This document shows positions 8,899 through 17,610 of a stretch of DNA of 64,000 bases, piece after piece. The translations under genes were made by a program, and so were the position numbers. The stretch covers positions 1-64,000 of the forward strand of contig CAZMNY010000010.1 of assembly GCA_964567745.1 (NCBI GenBank), in the 5' to 3' direction. The notes beneath the pieces are model-generated. The model saw only the letters and a list, made by a program, of their open reading frames with translations, made no database searches and was not told the origin of the DNA. Every line of letters begins with the position of its first letter. Position 1 is the stretch's first letter. This DNA comes from CAZMNY01 sp964567745. GTDB taxonomy: Bacteria > Planctomycetota > Planctomycetia > Pirellulales > Pirellulaceae.

Positions 8899-9699
8899 CT
8901 ATCGTTGTCTGGTCGCTTCGTACAGCAGGACGGCGGCCGAGGCGGAGACGTTGAGGCTATCGACTTGCCCTCGCATCGGGATGGCGACGTTGCGAATGCC
9001 TTCGCCGGTCCAATCGTCACCGAGCCCATTTGCCTCGTTGCCCAAAACGATAGCGACTGTGCCGTCGTAGTTCGCGACCGCGTAGTCTTCACCATCTTCG
9101 ACCCGAGCTGCCAGGATCCGAGCGCCCTGGTTTCGCAGCCAGGCGATGACTTGGTTCGCCTCGGCAACGGCGATTCGAGTTCGAAAAATCGCACCTAGAC
9201 TTGCGCGTATCGTGTTCGGGTTGGCGACGTCCGTTAAAGGGCTGGAGAGAATCAGGGCGTCGACGCCGGCGCTATCGATCGTTCTCAATACGGCGCCGAT
9301 GTTGCCCGGTTTTTCAACCTGGTCCAAAACGCAGATCAGCGGCGCCTGCGACAGGTCAAGCGACTCTAGCGAGAAATCGGGTGTCTCGGCCGTCGCCACG
9401 ATGCCTTCGTCGCGATCACCAAAAGCAAGTTTCTCGAAAACGTTGTCATCAACAACCAAGATTTGTACGCGATCGGCATCGACACTCTGCCGAATCAAAT
9501 CGGATTCGGCCGAGTCGTAAAACGATTTGCGGAAGAACAACTCGCAGACGACCCAATCCGATTTCAAAAGCTGTTCGATCTCCCGCCGTCCGTCGACAAT
9601 CGTCCTCTTTTGTTTGCGACGACCTCGACGCTCGCGCAAGCGCACTGCGTGCTTTATACGCGCGTTTTGAGGACTCGAGATTATCAGGGCGTTTGGCAT
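8899..9699 (-). CDS. TrmH/SpoU-family RNA 2'-O-methyltransferase
   Basis: This 266-residue protein has an N-terminal substrate-binding domain (SSPQNARIKHAVRLRERRGR, then VDGRREIEQLL) and a C-terminal knotted SPOUT domain. All three SpoU motifs are present: LDQVEKPGNIGAVLRTIDSA, VLGNEANGLGDDW and DSLNVSASAAVLLYEATR. It transfers methyl from S-adenosylmethionine to a ribose 2'-OH in rRNA or tRNA; the RlmB/TsnR branch is most likely but the site cannot be told. I start it at the ATG at 9699, where MPNALIISSPQN aligns with the family, rather than at 9807, whose extra 36 residues look like non-coding sequence. The tail converges with the nfeD-like gene. Confidence 0.85.
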   Translation of the reverse strand: MPNALIISSPQNARIKHAVRLRERRGRRKQKRTIVDGRREIEQLLKSDWVVCELFFRKSFYDSAESDLIRQSVDADRVQILVVDDNVFEKLAFGDRDEGIVATAETPDFSLESLDLSQAPLICVLDQVEKPGNIGAVLRTIDSAGVDALILSSPLTDVANPNTIRASLGAIFRTRIAVAEANQVIAWLRNQGARILAARVEDGEDYAVANYDGTVAIVLGNEANGLGDDWTGEGIRNVAIPMRGQVDSLNVSASAAVLLYEATRQR

Positions 9700-9820
9700 A
9701 ACCGACTTCGGTCCAATGTGTGTCCTGTGGCGGGAAGCGAAATGTGCTTTGTCTGGACTAACGTAGGTTGTCTGATGATTTTCGATGAAGTCTTCGCCGA
9801 CAATCACGCCACTGGCGATT

Positions 9821-10675
9821 CTAGGCCGGCCATCGTGCGAATGCTCCGCAATTCAAGTGACGGCCGGCACGAGTTTTCAAGATCATTTCCCCCGCCTTTC
9901 CTCCTGCCTGGCAAGATCCGCCAAAGAAGGAGCCGAGTGTTGCCGCTTGCAGCTCCGCCGGTCCGAATCCGGATGAGTGACAGCTAAGCAGCGCAAACGC
10001 CAGTCGGTCTCGAGTCAAAGCGGCACAGGCATCGAGCAGGGGAGCGAGATCGCGGGCAACTTTCCAAACTTCTCCGTTGGGTCCATGACCATAAGTCGGC
10101 GGGTCGAGAATGACGGCGTCGTACTGATTTCCGCGTCGAACTTCTCGACTGGCGAATCGCATTGCGTCTTCGGTGATCCAGCGGATCGGTGCATCTTGCA
10201 ACGACGAAATCTCGGCATTGCGACGAGCCCATTGCACAATGTTTTTCGCCGAATCGACGTGAACAACGTTGGCACCAGCCTTTGCCGCCGCCAATGTCGC
10301 GGCACCAGTGTAGGCGAACAAGTTGAGCACTTTGAGCGGTCGCGACTCGTTTTGGATCATCTTGACGATCCAATCCCAGTTCGAAGCGTGCTCTGGAAAA
10401 ACGCCCAGATGACCGAAACCGGTCGGCTTCAACTCCAACTGAAACCCGTCGTGACCGATTGGCCAGGATGTCTTTTTGGGCCACGTCGGTTGCCATTTTT
10501 CTTCACCCGAAGCCGCTTTGCGGAATTTGGCGTTGGCTTCGCTCCACCGCCGAGTCTGCTCTTTGACGCTCGCCGAGGCCGCTGGGCTGGGGCGATCAAG
10601 CACGAACTTGCCGAACCGCTCAAGCTTGCGGCCGGCGCCAAAATCCAGCAATTCGTATTGTGTCGGCTCGAACAT
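9821..10675 (-). CDS. Class I SAM-dependent methyltransferase, RlmI-like
   Basis: This 284-residue protein is a Rossmann-fold RNA methyltransferase. The SAM-binding motif I is LNLFAYTGAATLAAAKAGA, followed by an acidic strand end VHVDSAKNIVQWARRN. The catalytic-type motif IV is VILDPPTYGHG. The N-terminal 90 residues form the small beta domain seen before the catalytic domain in RlmI/RlmK-type 23S rRNA cytosine methyltransferases. A PUA domain is missing, so it belongs to the shorter relatives of RlmI. It lies on the same strand as the SpoU methyltransferase 121 bases away, suggesting co-expression of two RNA-modifying enzymes. The target base is not determined. Confidence 0.8.
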   Translation of the reverse strand: MFEPTQYELLDFGAGRKLERFGKFVLDRPSPAASASVKEQTRRWSEANAKFRKAASGEEKWQPTWPKKTSWPIGHDGFQLELKPTGFGHLGVFPEHASNWDWIVKMIQNESRPLKVLNLFAYTGAATLAAAKAGANVVHVDSAKNIVQWARRNAEISSLQDAPIRWITEDAMRFASREVRRGNQYDAVILDPPTYGHGPNGEVWKVARDLAPLLDACAALTRDRLAFALLSCHSSGFGPAELQAATLGSFFGGSCQAGGKAGEMILKTRAGRHLNCGAFARWPA

Positions 10676-10775
10676 ATCGGGACGAAGTAAACTGTGACCC
10701 GTTTTTTGCAGGCCCGGCTCTGTGGCGTTAAGATCGAATCAGTGAGCGTATCCGGCCTGAACCTTGGAATTCAAG

Positions 10776-11435
10776 ATGACTGAAAGCGAATCGCCCCAGG
10801 CGGGCGACGTCGACGAAGAACTCGACGAGGCGACAAATGGCCGTACACGGCCGCACGCGCTTGATTTGGGCGCCGAGGAATGGGACGAGCCCAAGTCGAC
10901 CATCTTTACGCTTCGAAATGTTATCGGCACCGCCGCGACATTGTTTGTCAGCCTGATGCTCGCTCTTCACGGTTTGTATTTTCATTCGCCGGGCGCCGCC
11001 GCTGGCGTTTTTTTCGCGACTGCGATTCTCTTCGGTCCGCTCTGGTTTACTCTGGCCAACCAGCGATACGAAGATCGATTTCAAAATTGGAACAGTTATG
11101 TGCCTCTGAAAAAGGGCAGTCGCGAAAGTGGACGGGAGCCTACTGTAGAGGATAGATCCATTGAGCCGGAGTTCGTTGCCGTGCCGGTCGTCAGCGAAAA
11201 TGCGTCCAGCCCCGCTAATGCTGAGGTGGCTCCGGTAGTTGAACCGAATGTCGAGGCAAACGGACGCGAAATGGCGTCATACTACACGCCGCTTGATGCG
11301 AGGCGAGAGACGACGGATGATCGAAGACTCTCCGCGGTTGCCAATGGCATTGTTGTCATTTTTGGGTTCTACGTCGCCGCGATGTTGATCGGCGCGCCGT
11401 TTCTAACGGCGATCATCTTGTTGGCTTGGGGGTAA
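10776..11435 (+). CDS. Small membrane protein of unknown function
   Basis: This is a 219-residue protein I cannot assign. It has an acidic cytoplasmic-like N-terminus (to about residue 45), two hydrophobic spans around 52-100 (TLFVSLMLALHGLYFHS and AAGVFFATAILFGPLWF), a long polar acidic middle of about 70 residues, and a third span at the end (ANGIVVIFGFYVAAMLIG and onward). The ATG at 10776 follows a GGA seven bases upstream and is preferred over a TTG at 10764. It converges with the HEAT-like gene, leaving only 10 bases between stops. Confidence 0.65.
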   Translation: MTESESPQAGDVDEELDEATNGRTRPHALDLGAEEWDEPKSTIFTLRNVIGTAATLFVSLMLALHGLYFHSPGAAAGVFFATAILFGPLWFTLANQRYEDRFQNWNSYVPLKKGSRESGREPTVEDRSIEPEFVAVPVVSENASSPANAEVAPVVEPNVEANGREMASYYTPLDARRETTDDRRLSAVANGIVVIFGFYVAAMLIGAPFLTAIILLAWG

Positions 11436-11445
11436 GGCAATTGCC

Positions 11446-12984
11446 CTACTCCTTTTCATCCTCTTTGTTGAACGTGTGAAGGATACGCCGGCCTCGGTAA
11501 ATCGCCGCGACGTCTTGGGCTTGAAGCGAGCGGGGTGCCTCGTTGATGCGCCGAGATAAAACGCCATCTTGATCGGCGACCGCGACAGCTCGACGTCCCT
11601 CTTTTTCAACGATGGCGGCGAGACTCGTTTGCCCTAGGAAAAAGCAAAGCAGTTTGGGCTGAATGTTCTCATAACCGGATGTTGCGAATCGAGTCCGGAG
11701 TTTCTCGGCTTCGTCGTGATGGGCAGGCGTCCATTGCTCCATAGGAACCTCGAAGACATCTTCGTGATCGGTGTCGCAACCAGCGAACAGGGCGAAGACA
11801 TCGTCGGCCGGTAGTTCCGTGAGGTCTGCGGCGCACGCGTTGACTCGACTGCCAGACAGACCGACGTTGGAGAAACTCCCGTTCCCGATTTGATAGTCGA
11901 ATCGGATCAGGAACATCTCCTGCGGCTCGTCGAATCCAGGCCAAAACAATGTCCTCGTATCGACCTGTTCCATGCGAGTTGGAGGAATTCCAAACTGCGA
12001 TGGCTGAGCCAGCCAGAAAGCCAACTTGGCTTCGGCGATCGCAAAGCCGCCACGGTGTTCGGGCGATATTTGGTCTCCCAATCCCAACGCGTCAGCCGAT
12101 TCGATTGCGTGCCTCCGCACGACAGGCTCGGCCGCCATTTCAACAACCGCTTTCTGTCCCTCCTTGACGTCCATCGAAGCGAGCGCGGCGGCCGCGACGA
12201 CGCGAATCCGCCGGTGCTTGAGATCCATGGCTTGAGTGAGTTTGCCGATATGCTCGCGCTCCGCGATTTGTCCGAGGGCGTCGCAGAGTCCGATGGCCAA
12301 GGCGACTGTCTCGTCGATCGTCTTCGCCACATCCTGCTGAGCCTGCTCGTCCTTTCGCTCTTCAAGCGATTGCATGCGGTGCACGAGTTGGCCGAGCAGA
12401 GCTGCGAGTTCTGCATGCCTCGAGACGGCCGGGTGTTGCGGGACGATCTTGTTGCGGCAGTAATAGTTTGCCAGATCGAGGATCGGCGCAGCGTTTGTCG
12501 GGTGTTGAATGGCGTCGAGCAGGCGCGGAAAAAGCGGCGTCGGATCGGCTGGCGGCGAGTAGATCAATCGGGCGACGAGGGCAGCAACGGCATCCGCGTT
12601 CTCGGGCGGGTCGTCGGTCAAAATCGTCGTCAGAGTTTCAAGCTCGTCGGTGCTGTTCCCTCGATTGAGCAGCAGCAACAGCCAGTAGCGAGACGGATTG
12701 GCAGGCGACAATCGCCGGTAAAGTCCGTCAACCGCGGCGCTCCAATCGGTCTCAAGATCTGTGTCGCAGGGGGAAGCAAGAACGGTTCGCGTGATAGCCC
12801 GCAGCACCGTCTCCAATGTTGCCTCAGCGTCGGCGAGCGTCTTCGGGTCGGCCCCGGCCAACTCCCTCAACCAACCGATTCGACCGGCATCGTCGAGTTG
12901 TTCGAGGCGTCGAGCGAGCTCGGAGATGCTATCGGGCGATGGTTTCTGGTCGACAAGAATCGGCGAGACAAGTTGATCGTTCAC
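11446..12984 (-). CDS. HEAT-repeat-like hypothetical protein
   Basis: This 512-residue soluble protein has an alpha-helical N-terminal two-thirds with HEAT/armadillo-like segments; the clearest is IRVVAAAALASMDVKEGQKA followed by VVRRHAIESADALG (about 250-300). A C-terminal beta-rich part (FLIRFDYQIGNGSFSNVGLS, DVFALFAGCDTDHEDVFEVP) is unfamiliar. The start is GTG at 12984 with AAGGAAG at good distance upstream. It may be a scaffold protein; no catalytic motif is visible. It diverges from the DEAD-box helicase. Confidence 0.65.
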   Translation of the reverse strand: MNDQLVSPILVDQKPSPDSISELARRLEQLDDAGRIGWLRELAGADPKTLADAEATLETVLRAITRTVLASPCDTDLETDWSAAVDGLYRRLSPANPSRYWLLLLLNRGNSTDELETLTTILTDDPPENADAVAALVARLIYSPPADPTPLFPRLLDAIQHPTNAAPILDLANYYCRNKIVPQHPAVSRHAELAALLGQLVHRMQSLEERKDEQAQQDVAKTIDETVALAIGLCDALGQIAEREHIGKLTQAMDLKHRRIRVVAAAALASMDVKEGQKAVVEMAAEPVVRRHAIESADALGLGDQISPEHRGGFAIAEAKLAFWLAQPSQFGIPPTRMEQVDTRTLFWPGFDEPQEMFLIRFDYQIGNGSFSNVGLSGSRVNACAADLTELPADDVFALFAGCDTDHEDVFEVPMEQWTPAHHDEAEKLRTRFATSGYENIQPKLLCFFLGQTSLAAIVEKEGRRAVAVADQDGVLSRRINEAPRSLQAQDVAAIYRGRRILHTFNKEDEKE

Positions 12985-13300
12985 TCGAACTTCCTTCGTT
13001 TTTCAGATGCGAATCGAACGAGGCTGCCACTCGATTCTCGCGGCACGACTCGTGGATTCCGTCGTTGATCTGCGGGACGCCCTAACGGGAGCAGACACGG
13101 TTTTGCGAGTACTCGGCCCGCCGCACAGAGAATTGTCGTTGAGCCCATCGGCATGTCGTTGATGGAAACAATCTACACCCTCTCGTTGTTCATTCGCAGG
13201 CCATATCACGGCCGCGTTGACGCGGAATGGCCAAATGCCGCGTTGACGGATTGCAGCCGGCTTGTTAGCGTTTGGGCTTAAATACTGCTTACACAACTAG
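12985..13300. other. Divergent intergenic region
   Basis: About 316 bases separate the divergent starts of the HEAT-like gene and the DEAD-box helicase. It must hold both promoters. I see no convincing -35/-10 pair, repeat or RNA structure. A 97-codon minus-strand frame here (13003-13296) has a composition unlike the neighbouring proteins and is not accepted as a gene. Confidence 0.5.
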
Positions 13301-14581
13301 TTGGAGTCATCGCCAGTCTTGGCCAAACGCACAAAAAAGAAGAAAGAGCCTCGATTTGAGGACCTGGACCTTTCCAAAATCATGCTCGCGGCGCTCAAAG
13401 AAGCGCGATATGAGGTGCCCTCGCCCATCCAAGCGGGCATGATTCCGCTGGCCATGGATGGCTACGACGTGATTGGGCAAGCGCGAACCGGAACCGGCAA
13501 GACGGCTGCGTTCGCCATTCCGATTTTGGAGCAGCTAGAGCCACAGCGACGTACGCAAGGCCCACAAGCCTTGATTCTCGCTCCAACACGAGAGCTCGCG
13601 GTTCAAGTCCGAGGTGAAGTTGCAAAATTGGCCTATGGACGCCGGCTCAATTGTGTCGCCGTCTACGGCGGCAAGCCCATACGGGGCCAAATTGAGAAGC
13701 TGAACCAAGGCGCCCACATCGTTGTCGGTACCCCGGGACGCGTAATCGATCATGTCCAGCGCGGCACACTGAAGCTCGACAACCTTTGGTGCGTCGTGCT
13801 CGACGAAGCCGACCGGATGTTGGACATCGGCTTCCGGCCCGACATCGAACGAATTCTTCGCAAGTGCCCCGAGGATCGTCAAACGTTCCTGCTGAGCGCC
13901 ACAATTCCGCCGCCGATCGAGCGGCTATCGCGTAAATACATGTACGAGCCGGAGATGGTTGACCTCTCGCCGCAGAGCCAGGGCGCGACCGTCGACACCA
14001 TCGAACAGCACTATTTCACCGTCGACCCGCGCAAGAAATTCGACTTGCTAGTGCGACTTATCGAGCGAGAGAATCCGGCTCAGATGATCGTGTTCTGCAG
14101 GACAAAACGCGGCACCGACAAGATTCAACGGCGACTTGCCAAAAAGCTCGACAATGTCTCCTGCATGCATGGCGACATGCAGCAGTCAGCTCGAGACCGA
14201 GTGATGGAGCGATTTCGAAGTGGGAAGTTCCGGTTTCTCGTCGCCACGGATGTTGTCGGTCGCGGAATCGATGTGACAAGCGTCTCGCACATCGTCAACT
14301 ACGATATTCCAGAGTACAGCGACGACTACGTTCACCGAGTCGGTCGAACGGGCCGAATGGGGAAAGAGGGCGTGGCGTTTACTTTCGTTTCACCGGAAGA
14401 AGGCACGCAGCTCACCCGAATTGAACAAGGGATCAATAAGCAGCTCAAGCGTGACGCGATCGAAGGCTTTGATCCGCACGCGGTCTACGAAAACGAAACC
14501 AAGTCGACAGGCGAAGAGCCGCCGCCGCCTCCCGCATCGTCCATGCGACGACCACCGAAACGATACCGCCGAGCACTTTAG
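13301..14581 (+). CDS. DEAD-box ATP-dependent RNA helicase
   Basis: This is a 426-residue helicase core with nearly no extensions, RhlE/RhlB-like. In order: Q motif around SPIQ (41-44), Walker A ARTGTGKT (61-68), PTRELA (95-100), TPGR (144-147), DEAD (168-171), SAT (199-201), then the second RecA domain ending with DYVHRVGRTGRMGK (motif VI). It unwinds RNA in ribosome assembly or mRNA decay. The frame has no ATG before residue 28. It must start with TTG at 13301 or, just as likely, TTG at 13319 (MAKRTKKKKEPRFEDL); neither has a perfectly spaced Shine-Dalgarno. The C-terminus ends in a short basic Pro-rich tail. Confidence 0.92.
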   Translation: MESSPVLAKRTKKKKEPRFEDLDLSKIMLAALKEARYEVPSPIQAGMIPLAMDGYDVIGQARTGTGKTAAFAIPILEQLEPQRRTQGPQALILAPTRELAVQVRGEVAKLAYGRRLNCVAVYGGKPIRGQIEKLNQGAHIVVGTPGRVIDHVQRGTLKLDNLWCVVLDEADRMLDIGFRPDIERILRKCPEDRQTFLLSATIPPPIERLSRKYMYEPEMVDLSPQSQGATVDTIEQHYFTVDPRKKFDLLVRLIERENPAQMIVFCRTKRGTDKIQRRLAKKLDNVSCMHGDMQQSARDRVMERFRSGKFRFLVATDVVGRGIDVTSVSHIVNYDIPEYSDDYVHRVGRTGRMGKEGVAFTFVSPEEGTQLTRIEQGINKQLKRDAIEGFDPHAVYENETKSTGEEPPPPPASSMRRPPKRYRRAL

Positions 14582-14594
14582 GTTCGTCGCGGCG

Positions 14595-15260
14595 CTAGAT
14601 TTCGCTGCCGAGTAATTCAATAATCTGCTCGGGTCGGTCTACGATGATATCGGCGCCATTCTCGCGCAGTGACTCGACAGGCTGGAATCCCCAGCTGACG
14701 CCGACTGCCAAGACACCTGCCGAGCAGGCGGTTTGCATGTCGACGCCAGAGTCGCCGACAAAAAGGCACTCGGCCTTATCGAGTCCAAGTTCTTGGAGAA
14801 TCTGATTTAGTCCCGCCGGGTCCGGTTTGCGCGGCGTCTCGGCCCTCTGCCCGTAAACGCGACTGAAGCGCCATCGCTTCAGGTGATGCTCGACACATTG
14901 CACACTGAATGCATGCGGCTTGTTCGAGAGCACGCCAAGCTGAATTCCTCGCGAGACAAGCGAATCGAGCAATTGTGGGATGCCGTCGAACGGTTCTCCA
15001 TGTGCACGCCACCGCTTTTCATATTCTGTGTCGAACAGTCGAACGGATTCCGCGATGAGCGGCTTTGTCACAGCTTGGGCCGAAGGTACGGCGCGTTCGA
15101 AGAGCCTGATGACGCCATCTCCAACGAACTGGCGGTACGCCGGCAACGGATGGATCGGCAGTTCTTGAAGCGTCAGCACCGCGTTAGCGGCATCGCCGAT
15201 GCCATCAATGGTATTTAGCAGAGTGCCATCCAAATCAAAAATAGCGGCCTTGCGTTGCAC
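14595..15260 (-). CDS. HAD-superfamily hydrolase, phosphoglycolate phosphatase-like
   Basis: This 221-residue subfamily IA HAD phosphatase has the nucleophile motif FDLDGTLLNT (the first Asp is the nucleophile), the helical cap, motif II in LGVLSNKPHAF, a lysine in PRKPDP and the Mg-binding FVGDSGVDMQTA. This pattern is typical of Gph-like phosphoglycolate phosphatases or related phosphosugar phosphatases. The start is GTG at 15260 with GAGG eight bases before it. Upstream, in the divergent region shared with the next gene, lies the 21-bp repeat array. Confidence 0.85.
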   Translation of the reverse strand: MQRKAAIFDLDGTLLNTIDGIGDAANAVLTLQELPIHPLPAYRQFVGDGVIRLFERAVPSAQAVTKPLIAESVRLFDTEYEKRWRAHGEPFDGIPQLLDSLVSRGIQLGVLSNKPHAFSVQCVEHHLKRWRFSRVYGQRAETPRKPDPAGLNQILQELGLDKAECLFVGDSGVDMQTACSAGVLAVGVSWGFQPVESLRENGADIIVDRPEQIIELLGSEI

Positions 15261-15297
15261 CTGTTGAACCTCGAGTCAGTGCCAGCGGAATGAACCG

Positions 15298-15566
15298 CGG
15301 GAAATGGGTACTGCGAAAATGGGTACTGAGTACTGGGAAATGGGTACTGAGTACTGGGAAATGGGTACTGANNNNNNNNNNNNNNNNNNNNNNNNNNNNN
15401 NNNNNNNNNNNNNNNNNNNNNNNNNNNNNNNNNNNNNNNNNNNNNNNNNNNNNNNNNNNNNNNNNNNNNNNAAATGGGTACTGAGTACTGGGAAATGGGT
15501 ACTGAGTACTGGGAAATGGGTACTGAGTACTGGGAAATGGGTACTGAATACTGGGAAATGGGTACA
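15298..15566. repeat. 21-bp tandem repeat array (minisatellite)
   Basis: The unit GGGAAATGGGTACTGAGTACT is repeated head to tail on both sides of the assembly gap. About three copies are visible on the left, the first diverged, and about four and a half on the right, with one G-to-A variant near the right end. Copies are otherwise almost identical, which suggests recent expansion. The unit contains the palindrome AGTACT. Because 21 is a multiple of three, two plus-strand frames and all three minus-strand frames lack stops, giving artificial open frames. The array fills the divergent region between the HAD gene and the small secreted protein gene. Confidence 0.9.
15372..15471. other. Assembly gap, 100 N
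   Basis: Exactly 100 undetermined bases lie within the 21-bp repeat. A round 100 is the usual placeholder for a gap of unknown length, so the true array may be much longer or shorter. Confidence 0.95.
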
Positions 15567-15645
15567 ATGCGTCGGGTGGCCGACGTTTGCTTTCCGCTTC
15601 GGAAAAATCGGTCGCCAGTCGCGTCTATTTGATCGGGGGTGTGCG

Positions 15646-16143
15646 ATGTGTATGAGACGATCGTTTTTGGCTTCATTGGCGGTTTGCATTTTGGCTTCTT
15701 GCTACGCGAATTCAGTTCATGCTCAGATTCCGAGAATTCGAATTCAACAGAATTCTTATGATGTGACGATTGTTTCCGAATTCGGCTATCCGGTGCGAGT
15801 CGGCATTTTCGGTTTCACCGAGAGGGCCACGTTTCGGCTGACGTTTGACGGCGGTCGGACCGGACCGGATGTCTATACCCAAGAGTTGATTGCCGGCGAT
15901 CGCGTCCTGATCGTTTGGGATATGCGAGGGCGACGATTGCTTGTGGCCGATCTCCCGGTCACCAATAGCGGCACGCTCGTCTTGGGACCGCAAATCGCAA
16001 TGGCTGCGAAACGCGCTGACGGAGCCGCTGCCGCACGAGGGGCAGCTCCAGCTCGGGGAGCAGCTACGCCACGCGGAGCAGATGCCGCGAAAGCTGACAA
16101 AGCAAACGCGATCCCTCGGTTGAAAATCAAACCGAAGAAATAA
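15646..16143 (+). CDS. Small secreted protein with Ala/Arg-rich tail
   Basis: This is a 165-residue protein. A signal peptide (MCMRRSFLASLAVCILASCY..., cleavage probably after SVHA at about residue 24) is followed by a beta-rich domain of about 90 residues (VTIVSEFGYPVRVGIFGF, VYTQELIAGDRVLIVWDMR) and a low-complexity tail with repeated RGAA motifs and KADKA. The start at 15646 has GGGGG upstream; the longer frame through the repeat array is excluded because it is made of repeat. I know no function. The tail could bind nucleic acid, acidic polymer or the cell surface, but this is a guess. Confidence 0.7.
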   Translation: MCMRRSFLASLAVCILASCYANSVHAQIPRIRIQQNSYDVTIVSEFGYPVRVGIFGFTERATFRLTFDGGRTGPDVYTQELIAGDRVLIVWDMRGRRLLVADLPVTNSGTLVLGPQIAMAAKRADGAAAARGAAPARGAATPRGADAAKADKANAIPRLKIKPKK

Positions 16144-16154
16144 TTCGGCGCGAA

Positions 16155-17549
16155 TTAGCCGAGCTCCTTTACCGCGCGAACGATATCCAAGACGGCCCTC
16201 TGTCCATCGCCGAACAGCATGAGCGAGTTTTCGGCGGCGAACAGCGGGTTTGGAATTCCCGCGAATCCGGGGCTCAAACTCCGCTTTATGACAATCACAG
16301 TGCGCGCTTTGTCGACATCAATTATCGGCATGCCGTAAATCGGGCTGTCGGAATCGGTGTGAGCGACCGGGTTAACGACGTCGTTGGCGCCAATCACGAT
16401 CGCCACGTCCACGGTGCCCAATGTCGCGTTGATGTCGTCCATCTCCTTGAGCTTGTCGTAGGAAATGTCCGCCTCGGCAAGCAGCACGTTCATGTGGCCC
16501 GGCATCCGGCCCGCGACCGGGTGAATCCCGTATTCGACGACCGCTCCTTTTTCCTCCAACAGATTGCTCAGATCGCGAACGGCATGCTGAGCTTGAGCGA
16601 CAGCCATCCCGTAGCCTGGAATGAAAACGACTCGCTGAGCGGTGTCGAGGATCATCGCCACGTCATCGGCTGTTGTGCTGCGGACAGTCGAGTAGATCTC
16701 GTCGGCGTCACCCGCCGCCTTGCCGCCATTCATAGCGCCGAACAGGACATTCGTCAGCGACCGGTTCATGGCTTTGCACATGAGTTGGGTCAGAATGATG
16801 CCCGAGGCGCCGACGAGCGAACCGGAGATGATCAGCACACTGTTGTCGATCACAAATCCTGTCGCGGCCGCAGCCAATCCCGAATAGGAATTGAGCAACG
16901 CGATAACGACTGGCATGTCGGCGCCGCCGATGGAGGTCGTTAAGAAGACGCCCAGAGCCAAAGCCAAGATGGTGATCGGAATGTAGACCCAACCGTAGCC
17001 TGAGCCGCCGAACGTCAGTCCGACAACGAACAGCACAATCACGACCGCCAACCCGAGGTTGACCATCTGCTGTCCTGGGATCGTCAATTGACGGCGGAAT
17101 ATCTTAAGTTCTTGCAACTTGCCATAGGCGATCAAGCTGCCGGAAAACGTGACCGCGCCAATCACGCCCGACAAACCGGTGGCCAGCATGACGTCCCATG
17201 TGGGGTCATTGGATTGCAGCAAAGCGCCTCCCGCGACGAAGATCGACGCCGAGCCGCCAAATCCATTGAACAAAGCGACAAGCTGAGGCATCGACGTCAT
17301 GGGGATTAACAGAGCCAACGCGACGCCGATTCCCGCTCCGATAACCAAGCCGACCAAGATCAGCACGAGCCCGCCCTGGCCGCCTTGAATCACGACGGAC
17401 AAGCCGACCAAAATGGCCAGCGTCATCGCAGCGGCGCCAAGCAGATTGCCTCGAACCGCCGTTCGCGGGTGGGCCATCTTCTTCAAGCCGAAAATGAATA
17501 ACGCGGCGGCAACAAGATAGAATATGTTGGCGATAGCGGAGGATTGCAC
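16155..17549 (-). CDS. pntB: NAD(P) transhydrogenase subunit beta
   Basis: This 464-residue subunit has about nine N-terminal membrane spans (domain II) and a C-terminal NADP(H)-binding domain III. Typical family segments are visible: SIGGADMPVVIALLNSYSGL in the membrane part, FIPGYGMAVAQAQHAVRDL as the NADP fingerprint, and GANDVVNP plus the tail MLFGDGQRAV. With PntA it couples proton entry to hydride transfer from NADH to NADP+, supplying NADPH. It is the last gene of the pntA1-pntA2-pntB set, 61 bases after pntA2, and starts with GTG at 17549. Length is normal for PntB. Confidence 0.95.
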   Translation of the reverse strand: MQSSAIANIFYLVAAALFIFGLKKMAHPRTAVRGNLLGAAAMTLAILVGLSVVIQGGQGGLVLILVGLVIGAGIGVALALLIPMTSMPQLVALFNGFGGSASIFVAGGALLQSNDPTWDVMLATGLSGVIGAVTFSGSLIAYGKLQELKIFRRQLTIPGQQMVNLGLAVVIVLFVVGLTFGGSGYGWVYIPITILALALGVFLTTSIGGADMPVVIALLNSYSGLAAAATGFVIDNSVLIISGSLVGASGIILTQLMCKAMNRSLTNVLFGAMNGGKAAGDADEIYSTVRSTTADDVAMILDTAQRVVFIPGYGMAVAQAQHAVRDLSNLLEEKGAVVEYGIHPVAGRMPGHMNVLLAEADISYDKLKEMDDINATLGTVDVAIVIGANDVVNPVAHTDSDSPIYGMPIIDVDKARTVIVIKRSLSPGFAGIPNPLFAAENSLMLFGDGQRAVLDIVRAVKELG

Positions 17550-17610
17550 GATGGAGGCCTTGTTGGATGACTAGGTTGCGTGTCGATCGGCGCAGCGGAT
17601 TCGAACTTGT

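Noticed and set aside
11890..13068. A 392-codon frame on the plus strand
   Set aside because: It is antisense to the HEAT-like gene, Arg-rich and without family likeness, while the minus-strand protein has normal composition and a good ribosome binding site.
13003..13296. A 97-codon minus-strand frame in the divergent region
   Set aside because: No ribosome binding site, odd composition and no family; most likely non-coding promoter DNA.
15298..15566. CRISPR array
   Set aside because: Units are contiguous with no unique spacers, and no cas gene is nearby.
15235..15689. Open frames through the 21-bp repeat giving repeated MGTEYWE or STQYPFP peptides
   Set aside because: They are a by-product of a repeat whose length is a multiple of three, interrupted by Ns, with no start signal.
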